Assembly: GCA_010279815.1 (NCBI GenBank)
Contig: QEOQ01000670.1
Location: forward strand, 188,716 to 252,715
From: Brachionus plicatilis
Lineage: Eukaryota > Rotifera > Eurotatoria > Ploima > Brachionidae
Reading direction: 5' to 3'
Length of the DNA: 64,000 nt
This document shows, piece after piece, positions 13,791 to 24,887 of this stretch. A program made the translations under genes and the position numbers. The notes beneath the pieces were generated by a model that saw nothing but the letters and a program-made list of their open reading frames with translations, was not told where the DNA came from and ran no database searches. Each line of letters opens with the position of its first letter. Positions within the stretch are counted from its first letter, which is position 1.

Positions 13791-15630
13791 AAATTGTTTA
13801 TTTAAAAATTATATAAGACATAAAAAAATCTAAAGCAAATTTGATGTTAATTGATTTTAAAGATTTATTTAAAAAAAAAAAAATTTTAGGCAAAGAAATG
13901 CATTTGAGTCTAAAAGCGCAAAAATTATGATAGCATAATTCGGGTTTTTTGCTAAGCCAAAAAAACATTTTCTGTTCTATTGCATCATCTTATTTTACTA
14001 CGTTTCTATGATTGTGAATTAAAAAATTATGACTTTTTTTGAAAAATTTTAAAAAAGTTTTCTTCAGAAATTAATTTGTATGGGTTTAAATTACACATTG
14101 ATTCAATTATGAAATTTAAAATCAAGATTAAAAGCTTGATATTGACAGAGAAGCTTTAGAAAATAAATTTTAAAAATCAGCCTAAGACTTACTGATATAA
14201 ATAATGAAAAATATCAAAAGACGATTTAGATGATTAATTGATATATTTTGGTGTACTTTTTTTTTCTATTAAAAAATTTCGTTAATGAAAATACAAACTA
14301 AATTCTACATAAAATCATCTCAAAAAATATTTATATTTAGTTAATTATTTACAAAATTCATTGTTTTTCTCTATTAATTATTTAAAAACTTGAATGCTTT
14401 TAACTAAGAAATTTTTATTTCAGAAACCTTTAAAATTAGTTTTAATAGATGGTAGAATTTTTAAACTCTATTTGGTCAAAATATTTAAAATCAATAAGTC
14501 TAAAAATCTAATTAGCATTATATTAACTCGATTTTAATTTAGTAAAAAATTAAAATTTAAATATGGTACAAACAAGACTATTTTAATTTTTTTATCTATC
14601 TTGGTATATACTCAAGAGAGAAGAATTTTTGTGAATTTACTTTTAAGTGAAGAGCTTGCTTTTTTAAAACAAAATCCATTATTTTTTAATTTTCATAATC
14701 ACCATTTGTCTAAATGCTAAATTATAATTTTTAGATTTTTTTCCATATTTTTTTTGTGTATTAGTATTAAAAAAGGTATTTAAAATTTTATTCTTTAAGC
14801 TGTATTCTTAATTGCCCATAAAAAAAATAATTTTTCGATTTTTCATTACTAGTTCTGGATATTTTAAAATTTTTTGATTGTATTTTCCTATTTAAATTCC
14901 ATTTAAATTTGGAAAGGATTTGAAATTTTTCTATTCGGCAATATAGAAGTTCGATTCTAGTTTAATTTTTTTCCAATTTTTAATTCAAGAACCTTCAAGG
15001 GCATATAAAAAATTATTTGCATTTGTTTCCTGACAAACAAATAAAAAATTGTTTTAAACCAAAGGCCAAAATCAGAAAGCTCCATCAATTTTTTTCAATT
15101 AATTTTAAGAAATAAGCAATTTATCCTTATTTTTGTTTTAATTTCAACATGAATAAGAATGTTTATTCTAGTAAATAATGCAAAAGTTATGTAATAATTC
15201 AAAAATTTCAACTAAAATAAACTAAAAAATTTCAACTTGAAAAGAAAGCTAAATGAAATTTTAATGTTTTGTATAATAGTTTTGTTCTTATCTTATAAAA
15301 TAACTTTAATCAATTATCGATCTTTACATTTGATTTTAAAAACAATTTTATCAAAATAAACTTTTGGAGTCTTTTATTTTAAATAATTTTTGATGCTAAA
15401 AACTTAAGAGATAACATCAACATTATTTTATTTTATCTAAAACAAAACCAAAAAATTAAAAAATAAAAATCAAAACGAAAAAAAATCAGCTAAAATTTAA
15501 TTTAATTCCAATCAAATTATTTTTCTACGATAAAATATTTTAATGGGAAGTAAATGTTTCCATGCAACAGATAAACATAAAAGGCAAAATCTGGTAAGTA
15601 AATAAACATATCGATTTTGTTTTATGAAAA
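13791..15630. other. Intergenic, non-coding
   Basis: 1.84 kb of AT-rich spacer between the two paralogous genes. No exon, tRNA or clear element recognised. Confidence 0.55.
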
Positions 15631-16752
15631 TTACAAAATTAAAATAAAATTTTTAGAATTGTTCACAAATGCAAAATGTCCTGATTGAGTTAGCTGAAAT
15701 TCTTCGAACTGCTCCGGGTATCTAATCTTGTTGGCAATAATTAACTCACCTGTTGAGTTATACAATGACAACCTCGAAAATCCATTATATACCAAAAAAT
15801 TACTCATTTTGTCCAAGAATACACATGAGCTTTTTAGGTCGTCAACATTAAACTTTATTAAAACTTCCCCTTTGCCTTTCGATAAGACATTTATGCAGCT
15901 TTCATGTTTGGTAAAAATTTTGTCCGATGTTACATTAATCACATTTCCCTGTATGTAAAAAGATCGTTTTGGATTTTTATTTTGACCAAATTTGGCCAGC
16001 TTTACCAACTCAAAACCATACTCTATTATACAAGTCTTCTCATGATCGCTTAGAACATAAATGTTTGTTTCATTCATTATTATCTTATTTATCTCAAAAC
16101 AAAAATCTTTTTGAACAATTAAATTTAGATCCAAGTCAAAGAGACGAAAATCAAATTTTTTTTTTCCATTCGAAAATACAACCAGTATGTATTTTTGGTT
16201 GGCACAGCAAGCAAAAAAATATACCAAATGATTATTTATTTCAGTTTCGTTTATTATTTTGTTATTGCTAATCAATTGCAAGTAGGTGGTATTTATTTTG
16301 CCATGAAATACTTCAGTAACCAGAAGCACCAAGTTATGATTTAAGACCTTGATTTGTTTGCGAATAGGTCTGTAGCGTAAAAAGCAAGCTAGATTGGAAA
16401 TTTGGTATTTGAATTCGTTGTTTAGATAGGCTATCTTGTTGCTGCTTGAGTTTTCATTGTCATACACCGCATCATTTCGAGCACTTGTCACATTTTGTCT
16501 TTGTTCTGGTAAAACTTCGGTGGTCATAGAGCTGCTCAGTTTATTAATTAATTCCAAAAATCTGTAATGAGCCTGATTTACAACTAAATCATTAAGAACA
16601 TGTTCTTTTCGACAGTAAGTGCAGAAAAAGGCTGATAGCGTGCCACTACAATTTGAACAAATGCTTTGTCCACATGGCAATACCTTTGGTATTCGAATCA
16701 AAGAATTACAATTGAAGCATTTTTTTAATTCTTCGATAATTTGTAGACTCAT
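15631..16752 (-). CDS. RING-finger protein with propeller-like C-terminal region (TRIM-like)
   Basis: Single-exon 373-residue protein, likely an E3 ubiquitin ligase or a degenerate relative. The N-terminal RING shows C12-x2-C15, then C27-G-Q29-S-I-C32-S-N-C35, and C44-x2-C47. The position normally held by the RING histidine (CGH in TRIM proteins) is Gln29, so the second zinc site may be altered. A short linker follows, then a beta-rich region from about residue 110 that matches the tandem paralog at 12375-13790 to the end (SGHFAFVNNSKN). No B-box is seen. The paralog pair suggests a local duplication followed by loss or gain of the RING. Substrates are unknown. Confidence 0.75.
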   Translation of the reverse strand: MSLQIIEELKKCFNCNSLIRIPKVLPCGQSICSNCSGTLSAFFCTYCRKEHVLNDLVVNQAHYRFLELINKLSSSMTTEVLPEQRQNVTSARNDAVYDNENSSSNKIAYLNNEFKYQISNLACFLRYRPIRKQIKVLNHNLVLLVTEVFHGKINTTYLQLISNNKIINETEINNHLVYFFACCANQKYILVVFSNGKKKFDFRLFDLDLNLIVQKDFCFEINKIIMNETNIYVLSDHEKTCIIEYGFELVKLAKFGQNKNPKRSFYIQGNVINVTSDKIFTKHESCINVLSKGKGEVLIKFNVDDLKSSCVFLDKMSNFLVYNGFSRLSLYNSTGELIIANKIRYPEQFEEFQLTQSGHFAFVNNSKNFILIL

Positions 16753-18012
16753 CTCTGAGCTGATTCTTGTTTCCTTCTAGAATGACACCCTTAAGAAGAC
16801 TCTTGTTTTACAATATATTTTAGCATAATTTGAGCCAAATTATTGATTTCGATTGCTCATTATAAATTGCAAGCAGTTGCAAGACTTTTTTCCCATACAG
16901 TTTTTATCTACATTCAACTAATAAAAAATACTAGTTTATTTATTTATTTATTTATTTAAATAATAAGTTTTATAATAATTTAAGGAGTGAAGTGAAGCAA
17001 AGTTAAGAATAAAAAAGAAACATAATTATTTTGTGAATTGCGAAACTTGGAGATTTAACTAAAAATACCAAAAAATGTAAATATTATAGATAGTGAGCAT
17101 ATTTATCTTTTTGATAATCCGGGATTATGGTTGGTTTGGGTATTTGGATTTTATCTGTTCAGAAACATATGCCTCTGAATACTTGCAGCAGTTGTTGGTT
17201 TATTTAATGCTTAATTTAATTTCTCCTCGGTTAATATTAATTAGATTGAATTTAAATGTTTAATTCCTTAACGAATATGTTAAGGAACTATTTTGAATAA
17301 TTTATCCATTAATATTGGAGGCTGGAACAACTAGCATCAATTTTATTAAAAAAAATAGTAATTTATAAAAATTAAAACATAACTTAATTTGATATAAAAT
17401 AATATTTTGCTTAAAAAAATCAAATTAATTTTGAATCAATAATTAGTTTAATGAAAAATTAATTGAAAGTAAATAAAAATGATAAACATAAAAATAAGTG
17501 TTTTTTTTTGATCAAAAAATCAAGAATTACTTTTTGAATTAAATTTTTTTATATTCAAACTTGTTGTAATAATTCAATTAATTCCATTCATAACTAAAGT
17601 AAGTCAATGTTTAAAATGTTAAAATCTAAAAGTTCCTAACACTTCTGGATAATTTCTCGGATTAATTAAAAATACATTTAGAAAAAATTTTATTATTACG
17701 ACTGTAAACTTTAACAAAATAATATACAAAAAGACTGTTAAAAAAGACAAAATATTATATGGTCAGTAAAATAATGTATATTTAATCAGTAAATATACTT
17801 CAATAAATTAATTAAAAAGAAATAGCAAAAATATTTAATCATTCAGTAAATTTATTGAATTTTCTTAGCTATTCGGATTAATTATAAATATATTTAAATA
17901 AAATTTTATTTTTACAACTGTAAACTTTAACAAAATAATAAATAAAAGTTAAAAAATGCTTAATTTTTTGACAAATAAATATAAAAAATAATTTAAATTA
18001 ATTAACAGTAAA
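16753..18012. other. Intergenic with simple repeats
   Basis: AT-rich spacer. It includes a short TTTA microsatellite near 16935-16960 and a diverged duplicated segment listed separately. No exon recognised. Confidence 0.55.
17646..17950 (+). repeat. Diverged tandem duplication upstream of a tRNA-Leu gene
   Basis: Text at about 17646-17745 recurs at about 17865-17950. Shared blocks are CTCGGATTAATTA-like, ACTGTAAACTTTAACAAAAT and the flanking A/T runs. The two copies are about 220 bp apart and clearly diverged. Confidence 0.55.
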
Positions 18013-18123
18013 GACAGTATGGCCGAGTGGTCTAAGGCGCCAGACTCAAGTTTGAAACACAACTTAGACAATGTGTGTTCTGGTCAGTGTATACTGGCGT
18101 GGGTTCAAATCCCACTGCTGTCA
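18013..18123 (+). tRNA. trnL-CAA: tRNA-Leu(CAA), intron-containing
   Basis: The 7-bp acceptor stem (GACAGTA with TGCTGTC, one G-U), D-arm, T-arm GGTTCAAATCC and discriminator A are complete. Anticodon CAA lies in the loop between CCAGA and TCTGG. A ~27-nt intron after the base 3' of the anticodon pairs with the anticodon region, as usual for metazoan tRNA-Leu(CAA). A long variable arm is present. Confidence 0.95.
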
Positions 18124-19205
18124 AATTTTTTTTCATTGAATGTAAAGAAAATTTTAATTTTAAACTTAACATGCATGCAAAAAATAAAAGTTAAGTTTTT
18201 ACATAGATTCATCTATTTTAGATATTGTATTTATCTGATTAAAAAATAAAAATTATAATGCATTTTTAATCAAAAATAACGAGAAAATAATGAGATAAAT
18301 TTGATTGATAAATTTTTTTTTTCAAAATCTAATGAATTAAAATTAATAATATGAAAAATTTAAAGTTTTAAATTTGTAATTTTATCTTACAATCAGTTTA
18401 AAGTAACAATCCATTATTAACTTAGCATTTTTAAAATTAATTTTTATTTATTAATTAAAATTTTGCCTAGAAATGATTTTTATTGTCAAATTGTTTCATG
18501 GATGGTCGTTGAGGAAAAGCTTTGAAACGACTAAATTTTTGTCCTCAAAAGTTAAAAAAAAGTAAAATTTTTAATTTTAACAATGAAATTGAAATAAAAA
18601 AAAAAGTTAAATTAATTTCAATTTATTTAGAATAAAGAAATTGAGAGAAAAAAACTTGTTAACAAACCAATATAATTATTTTAATTTTATAATGTTGATT
18701 ATGAATTTGGATCAAAATTAGCAAACTTTGCTAATGTTAATTTTTTAAGCAAAATGCACCTAATTTCAAAATAACAAATTGTTATGATTAATTCAATTTT
18801 TTTTTAACTAAGTCAAAAAATTATTTTACTTTATTAGATAAAGATAAAGCCTTTTCTTTTAAAGCTAAAAAGAAACAAAGTTTAAGCAAAATTTGCAACC
18901 AAAATTTGGATGTAAATTTTAGCTTTTAATTATTCTTGAAAAATTACGATGAGTAATCAACATAATTTTCAATAAATAAAATAAATACATACGAAAATAA
19001 AAAAGAANNNNNNNNNNNNNNNNNNNNNNNNNNNNNNNNNNNNNNNNNNNNNNNNNNNNNNNNNNNNNNNNNNNNNNNNNNNNNNNTATTTCCGCATTAT
19101 TTTTATTTTTTAAAAAATATAAAATTTTATATAAAATTTTTTTTGAACAAGATGCCCAACTGATGTCATTTATATGCCAAATTTAACCAAATTAACGCGC
19201 TTAAA
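18124..19205. other. Intergenic with assembly gap
   Basis: AT-rich sequence with no exon recognised. Positions 19008-19086 are Ns. The gap is only 119 bp upstream of the OTUD7 start, so an upstream exon of that gene may be hidden or displaced here. Confidence 0.6.
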
Positions 19206-21095
19206 ATGCATTCATCCACTGATAACGGGCACAAGCAGCCTCAGTTTAGCCGAGGATACTCCAAAGTAGTTGCCAACGAAGAGATCACGCACAATCTGCG
19301 CTCAAAAATCGAGAAATCCTTCAAAAGCGACACTTTGTCCTCGTCCTCGTCCACTTCGTCCACCAACAACTCGCGCTTGTACATCCAGAACGAGTACTCG
19401 TTCATGCTGCCCGACTTGAACCAAGTCAAAGACTACAAGTTTCGCGAATACCTGCACAGCGACCTGATCGAAATGCCCACCGAGTACGCGCTGACCGAGT
19501 CGGGCCACTTGAACTGGTGGACTCAGAACGAATGGGAAGGCGTGTGCAAGCCCCTGTATCCCATGAGCACATCTGGTGACGGAAATTGTCTTCTGCACGC
19601 CGCCTCGCTGTCCATGTGGGGCCTGCACGACAGATCGCTGGTTCTGCGCAAAGCTCTGCACTCCACGCTCGAGAATTTAAAAGAAAACCAGAGCGCTTTG
19701 TGGCGCAGATGGAAATGGGAGCAAATGTGCCAGAACAAAAAGCTGAATCTCATCTATTCGGACGAGGAGTGGTCCAGTGAATGGAACGCTCTGCTAAAGC
19801 TGTCCTCGTACAAACCGCGGGTCTCCTTGGACAGCATAGCTCAGAAAGAATCTGCCAATTTGGTCAACCAGGAGGGCCAAGTGTATTTCGAGAGTCTAGA
19901 AGAGTTCCACGTATTCCTTCTGGCGCACATCCTGCAACGACCCATCATCATAGTCTCGGACACCATGCTGCACGACTCGGACGGCCAGCCACTGGCGCCC
20001 ATACCTTTTGGCGGCATTTATCTGCCTGTGGAATGCGAGCCCGAGTCGTGCCAACGATTTCCGCTGGTCTTGGCCTACGACTCGGCCCACTTCTCGGCCC
20101 TCGTTCTCATGAACGACCACGACTTGGACTACTCTGCCATGCGCTACCCAAACATCGCCGAGCTGAACAAAATCCTGCAAAATCGAGCGCCCTACTCCTG
20201 CATACCAATCACCTATTCGAATGGCGAAATTTTGCCCGTGCACTTCACATTTGACCCGGGCGAAAATTTCGACTGGGCCAAATTTGAGGCCACCAATGCG
20301 CTCAGCCAAGACCAAGAGATGTTTTTGATCCAGAAGTATTTGGACTTGGTGCGCATTGAGCTACAGGACAGTGCTGTTGTGATGAAAAAAAGTTTGCCAA
20401 CAAACACCAGCGGATGCAAGATTAGCATCTGCAACATTAAAGTCAACGAGCCGTACAGAGTGCAGCAGTCAAGGGCCACCAAGATACAGAAATTTTTCAG
20501 CAACATGTTCAAGCTGAAACAAGGTGAGAACAAGTACGAGCAGAGTCTTTTGGGCAAAAATTTTGGCAAGACCATGAGTGCCAATAGTCTGATGAAGAGC
20601 TTAAAAGGCGGAAAAATAGTGTCAAAAGACGAGAACAGAGCGGAGACCCTTGACCAAAATGGTCAGCCGGAGTTTTTGAGCTATTCGAAGGTGGCCGAGG
20701 GCATCGGAACCACTGAGCCCGACCAGACCATTTTTCATAAAGTAAAACACTTCAATTGCTGGTCCGATGTGTTCAGCTGGCTCTATGCTAGAAACAACTA
20801 CCAAAAAAATATGCTCTGCTGTAAACTGAATTTAATAAAGCCTCCCAAGTATGATTTTATCATTGGCAACTATATTGAGTCAGAGAGCCAAAAGTACAGG
20901 CTTTTGGTCAAGCAAAGCGAGGAGCAAAAGGCCAGGCCTGTCCACCATTCTCAAGAGATTCCCGTCAGCCATGTCAATGGTGATAGCCAAGGAATTCGGA
21001 GCATTCATATAAAAAATACATTCAAAATAGATAATCCGGTACAGTACAGCTACAATCAGCAGCATGACCAAAGGCAAAGATCGAGTTACTACTAG
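19206..21095 (+). CDS. otud7: OTU-family deubiquitinase, OTUD7/Cezanne type
   Basis: Cysteine protease of the A20/Cezanne OTU subfamily; vertebrate Cezanne prefers Lys11-linked ubiquitin chains. The 629-residue single-exon protein has the catalytic Cys128 in GDGNCLLHAASLSMWG and the catalytic His295 in LAYDSAHFSALV. Other family-specific stretches are YFESLEEFHVFLLAHIL, RPIIIVSDTML and PIPFGGIYLP. N-terminal RGYSK and LNWW motifs also match the family. Vertebrate relatives carry an N-terminal UBA and a C-terminal A20 zinc finger; neither is visible here. The UBA could lie upstream near the assembly gap. Codon use is markedly richer in G/C than in most neighbours, and there are no introns. The region after about residue 330 is less conserved. 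Confidence 0.93.
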   Translation: MHSSTDNGHKQPQFSRGYSKVVANEEITHNLRSKIEKSFKSDTLSSSSSTSSTNNSRLYIQNEYSFMLPDLNQVKDYKFREYLHSDLIEMPTEYALTESGHLNWWTQNEWEGVCKPLYPMSTSGDGNCLLHAASLSMWGLHDRSLVLRKALHSTLENLKENQSALWRRWKWEQMCQNKKLNLIYSDEEWSSEWNALLKLSSYKPRVSLDSIAQKESANLVNQEGQVYFESLEEFHVFLLAHILQRPIIIVSDTMLHDSDGQPLAPIPFGGIYLPVECEPESCQRFPLVLAYDSAHFSALVLMNDHDLDYSAMRYPNIAELNKILQNRAPYSCIPITYSNGEILPVHFTFDPGENFDWAKFEATNALSQDQEMFLIQKYLDLVRIELQDSAVVMKKSLPTNTSGCKISICNIKVNEPYRVQQSRATKIQKFFSNMFKLKQGENKYEQSLLGKNFGKTMSANSLMKSLKGGKIVSKDENRAETLDQNGQPEFLSYSKVAEGIGTTEPDQTIFHKVKHFNCWSDVFSWLYARNNYQKNMLCCKLNLIKPPKYDFIIGNYIESESQKYRLLVKQSEEQKARPVHHSQEIPVSHVNGDSQGIRSIHIKNTFKIDNPVQYSYNQQHDQRQRSSYY

Positions 21096-21712
21096 AGCTA
21101 AATTAGTTTTGTCCATCATTTTAATTGTAGATAAATTGGTATTTATTTTGTATTATTTTGTAAAGAGTTGTTTTAAATCATTTGTGTAACTCAAAAAGTA
21201 ATTGAATTTTATTTTTTATTTAAAAAAAAAAAAAATTGCTTTAAGTGAAAAGTTGAAGTCGGCTTTTGAGGTTGTTTTGTCAATATTTGGTAGAGATGGT
21301 TCAAAATTTGGAAAATGTTTGTAAAAAGAGAACATAAAAAATGATATGACAATGCAATAATTAATGGATGTTGAAAAAAGGCTTTAGTTAGTGTAGATTC
21401 AAAATTTATTTATTTTTTTTTTTTTTTTGATTTTTAGCCATGTTTATTTCCAAGTCGTTGAATAACTTTCATCGAGCTTATGACAGAACGATTTTATTTT
21501 TGATTCAAAAAAAAAAAAAAAATACCGAGAATTTATTTTTGAGTATATTAAATTTTATTAATAAAAAAAATATCGGATTATTTTTTTATTAAAAATTAAA
21601 TTTTTTTTTCTTTTCTCAATAATCACTTTAAATTGAAACAACAATTGACACTGTTGGCTTGGAAAATTTTTAATTTTTTTGTTGCCCGCTTCTAATTTAT
21701 TTTCTAGACAAA
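21096..21712. other. Intergenic between otud7 and chmp1
   Basis: AT-rich with long A and T runs. Probably the otud7 3' UTR followed by the chmp1 upstream region. Ends with a pyrimidine-rich acceptor-like TTTATTTTCTAG at 21707. Confidence 0.5.
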
Positions 21713-22321
21713 ATGGGCAACGAAGGAAGTGCTATGGAAAGAAATTTGTTCAATTTGAAGTTCGCGGCAAAAGATCTGGAGCGAAGTGCCAAAAAGTGCG
21801 AAAAAGATTCGGTGAACGAGAAATTAAAGCTGAAGCGAGCCATTGAGCAGGGAAATATGGAAGGTGCCAAGATATACGCCGAAAATTCAATCAGAAACAA
21901 AAATCAAGCTTTGGCATTCAGGCGAATGTCGTCGAGGGTCGACGCTGTGTCTCAGCGAGTCCAAACGGCCCTGGCCACCAAAAAAGTGACACATTCCATG
22001 GCTGGAGTAGTCAAAAGCATGGAGGCAGCCATGAAGAGCATGAATTTGGAACAAATATCCAACCTTATGGACCGTTTTGAACAACAATTTGAAAGCTTGG
22101 ACGTGCAATCAAATGTAATGAGCGATGCCATGCAATCTACTACAACTATGACCACCCCGCAGAATGAAGTCGACTCTTTAATGCAACAAGTGGCCGACGA
22201 GGCCGGAATCGAGCTTAACCAAAACTTGCCTCAAGCGCAACAATCTGCCATCGGTGTTTCGACCGCGTCACAAGATCAAGACGAATTGACCCAGCGTTTG
22301 GCCAAGCTGCGTCAGACATAA
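21713..22321 (+). CDS. chmp1: Charged multivesicular body protein 1 (ESCRT-III, CHMP1)
   Basis: ESCRT-III subunit that works with VPS4 in membrane scission at endosomes, at the midbody and in nuclear-envelope sealing. The 202-residue protein follows CHMP1 throughout: NLFNLKFAAKDLERSAKKCE in helix 1, then IEQGNMEGAKIYAENSIR, MAGVVKSMEAAMKSMNLEQI, TTTMTTPQNEVDSLMQQ and a C-terminal MIT-interacting motif DELTQRLAKLR. Basic residues in helix 1 and acidic ones later give the usual autoinhibitory charge split. It is a single exon. The ATG lies 6 nt after an acceptor-like TTTTCTAG, compatible with trans-splicing or an unseen 5' UTR exon. An AATAAA lies about 110 bp after the stop. Identity is very strong; the 1A/1B split is a vertebrate matter. 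Confidence 0.96.
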   Translation: MGNEGSAMERNLFNLKFAAKDLERSAKKCEKDSVNEKLKLKRAIEQGNMEGAKIYAENSIRNKNQALAFRRMSSRVDAVSQRVQTALATKKVTHSMAGVVKSMEAAMKSMNLEQISNLMDRFEQQFESLDVQSNVMSDAMQSTTTMTTPQNEVDSLMQQVADEAGIELNQNLPQAQQSAIGVSTASQDQDELTQRLAKLRQT

Positions 22322-22502
22322 ATAATGTACTAGGTTGTATAGTTGTATTTAACTTGCAGTATGAACACTTATTTTTCACTTTTTCTTTATTGAGGATTTT
22401 TTATGTTGCTAAGTTACCTAAAAATTATTCTGAAATAAATTTTTTTAATTTAAAATTATTTTTATTCATTTTATTCCATTTAAATTTGAAAAAAAAAAGA
22501 TA

Positions 22503-24850
22503 ATGCCGGCAAAGAATAAAACACAGGTAAATTATTTCGATTTTTTCTGGTCTATAAGTGAAACCTAGTAACTTTCAATTTTTCTACTATAATTGAATTA
22601 AAGCTTGTTTTTGTTTTTGTTTTTAATTTTAAACAAGAACAAAATTGTTTTTTGGCTATTAAATTATAAAAAAATAAAAAAATATTTTTACAATTAACAC
22701 TGGGTGCGGCAAGTGATCTAAAATCATGGTATGAAATCATCAGAGTATATTAAGCTTTATTTTAGATAAAAAGAAAACTTTTAAATTTATCAAAGCTTTT
22801 TGTTTTTTAGAACAGAAAATTATAGATTTCAAAATTTTGCCAATAAAATAAAAACTTTATTTTCTTCTAATTAAAGTTCATGATGAAAATACTAATAAAA
22901 AAAACATCTTTTTCTGATTAAATAATGTTTTTTTTTCTAGATTCCAAATAATTAAATAATGAAAAATTTTAGAAAACTCAAACTTTTTTTCAAAATTTAT
23001 CAAAATGTAGCCTCGTATGCTTTTAATTTTGGCTAATCATTTCAGGATTTGTTTAGATAAAAAAAAATAAAATAAGTGTAAACAAGTTTTTTTTAAGAAG
23101 ACTTTAAATAAAATCGGATAATTTTTTTTAAACATCTTTAATAGAATTTTCTTTAAATTAGTTTTATTAGGGTGTCAATGAGCTGCAGAAAATCTTTTTT
23201 TGTATCCAAAGATTAGTAAAATGATTTAATAAAGGTTAATAATTTTTTTTTTTTTTTTGACATCTCTAGTTTTTGAAAAGGATTGGCATGATAATCAGAT
23301 GGTAGGATGCTTATAAACTTACAAGATAAATCAATAACCCATTCTAGTTCTATTAATTTAATTATTTAACCTCAGACCGTTCAAAGTAAATATTAATGTC
23401 AAATAAGCAACGAATAGCTAATAACCACAGAAATCCATAATAATTTTCGAATTTTTTATTTTTTAATTTTGTCAAAGCTTTTTGTTTTTCAAGGAAATAT
23501 GATATTTTAATATTTCCATGTATTTATTTACTAATATTTCAATGAAAAAAAATTTAAGTTTTTTTTGCAATTTAAGTTCATGATAAAAAAATCAACACAA
23601 AAAATATCTTTCTGGTTCAATTTTCTTTGCTTTTAAGATAAATAAATCAACCTTTTCAAAATTTGTTAAATATTTATCTCAAAAATGTGACTTCGAAAAA
23701 ATAAAATTTTATCTTTAAGATTTAGAAGAATAAATTTGATATTTAGAAAGAATTTTAAATAAATTTAGTTAGAGTCAAGATTAACTTTTACTCTGATAGT
23801 TGATGAAATCAAAGCAAAGTGACAAAATTGACTATATAATATTTCTCTAAAAATTGTCCTGAGATTATTTTTCAAAATTAAATTTTAATTTTTAAATGCT
23901 TTAAATACATTTTTGATATAATTTTAAATTCCTTCAAAATTACTTACCAATATAATTTGTTTATTTTAGCAAGAGATTCCCAAAGAACCAGAAGATCACT
24001 TGCTATGGAAGTATTTAGCTCAAGAAGATTTACATGCAATGGAAAACATGGATTTAGCAAAGTTAGAATTCTTTTTGGCAGAAAAGTTCCATTTAAACGA
24101 ATACGAAACTGAATTGAAGCAAGCGTGCTTTTTGGACTATTATTTGACTCAATATTGGTGGGCCCGGAAAGAAAAAAGTTTCAATTTGGAACAAGTATCC
24201 TCATTCTTTTCAATTGCATATAACTTAATGGAAAATTTACGAGATAAAAACTTCAAATTTGTAGACAACCTGGGTGATTTTAATCTGATGCTTTCAGTGT
24301 TAAACGAGCGCATGCGGCTTTTTTCCGATCAACAGCTTAAAGACATGATCAAACATTTTTCAGTAACTTTTTTTCAGAATACAAATTTATATCTGTTTGT
24401 AATAGAAGAAGAACAAAACGAAATAGTGGTTGGCAAAGAGATTGAAGTTGAGTGTCCAAAATTACCAAGTTTACCATATCCGGCCCCACTAGACGAGGCA
24501 TTACCGATTGATCTTTATGAAAAGTACATTCTAAAAATTCCGGACGAGCCTGACCAAGAAGAAAAACTAAGACAAGAACTAGAAAATCCGGAAAATATTG
24601 TTCTTTCCGATGAAGTTCTCGAACAAATACATGACAAATTCGAAGGACTTGGTCTTGATGAGGCTAGAAATATTATTTTCCAAATTACTAACGAATTGGT
24701 GACAGAATTAAAGGTAATTCTTTTCAATCATTTAAATAAAACAAAAAATTAAAAATTAATTTTTATTTTCAGGATGAAATGAGAACAAAAATTAGAAATC
24801 GTGAAGCAGCACTTCTGAACGAATTGGCCAAAAGTGCTAAGAAAAAATGA
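22503..24850 (+). CDS. CLAMP-domain ciliary protein (C1a-32 / CFAP119-like)
   Basis: Predicted 281-residue protein in three exons. Exon 1 (22503-22526) encodes MPAKNKTQ. A 1443-nt intron follows, then exon 2 (23970-24713) and, after a 59-nt intron, exon 3 (24773-24850) ending SAKKK. All junctions are phase 0. Residues about 50-150 (acidic and aromatic, with FLDYYLTQYWWARKEKSF, FFSIAYNLMENL, and FSVTFFQNTNLYLFV) resemble the CLAMP domain of the flagellar central-pair protein C1a-32 and animal CFAP119. A Pro-rich stretch and an acidic coiled coil follow. The likely role is in motile cilia. The first exon is short and the intron is unusually long, so the true start could differ. It converges on mfsd8 with only 37 bp between stops. 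Confidence 0.62.
22788..23700 (+). repeat. Diverged internal duplication in intron 1 of the CLAMP-domain gene
   Basis: Blocks near 22788-22925 and about 22990-23015 recur in the same order near 23466-23640 and 23656-23700. Examples are TCAAAGCTTTTTGTTTTT, TTAAGTTCATGAT followed by an A-rich stretch and AATATCTTT-like text, and AAAATGT(A/G). This suggests the long intron grew partly by duplicating about 680 bp. Confidence 0.5.
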
Positions 24851-24887
24851 AATTTTATTAGAAATTTTTTTATAAATAAAGTTTATT

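Noticed and set aside
18019..18249. ORF beginning MAEWSKAPDSSLK
   Set aside because: It is the translation of the tRNA-Leu(CAA) gene and its flank, a well-known false protein.
19302..20804. Several long ORFs in other frames over otud7
   Set aside because: Shadow frames caused by the higher G/C content of the otud7 coding exon; no homology, and the main frame is clearly OTUD7.
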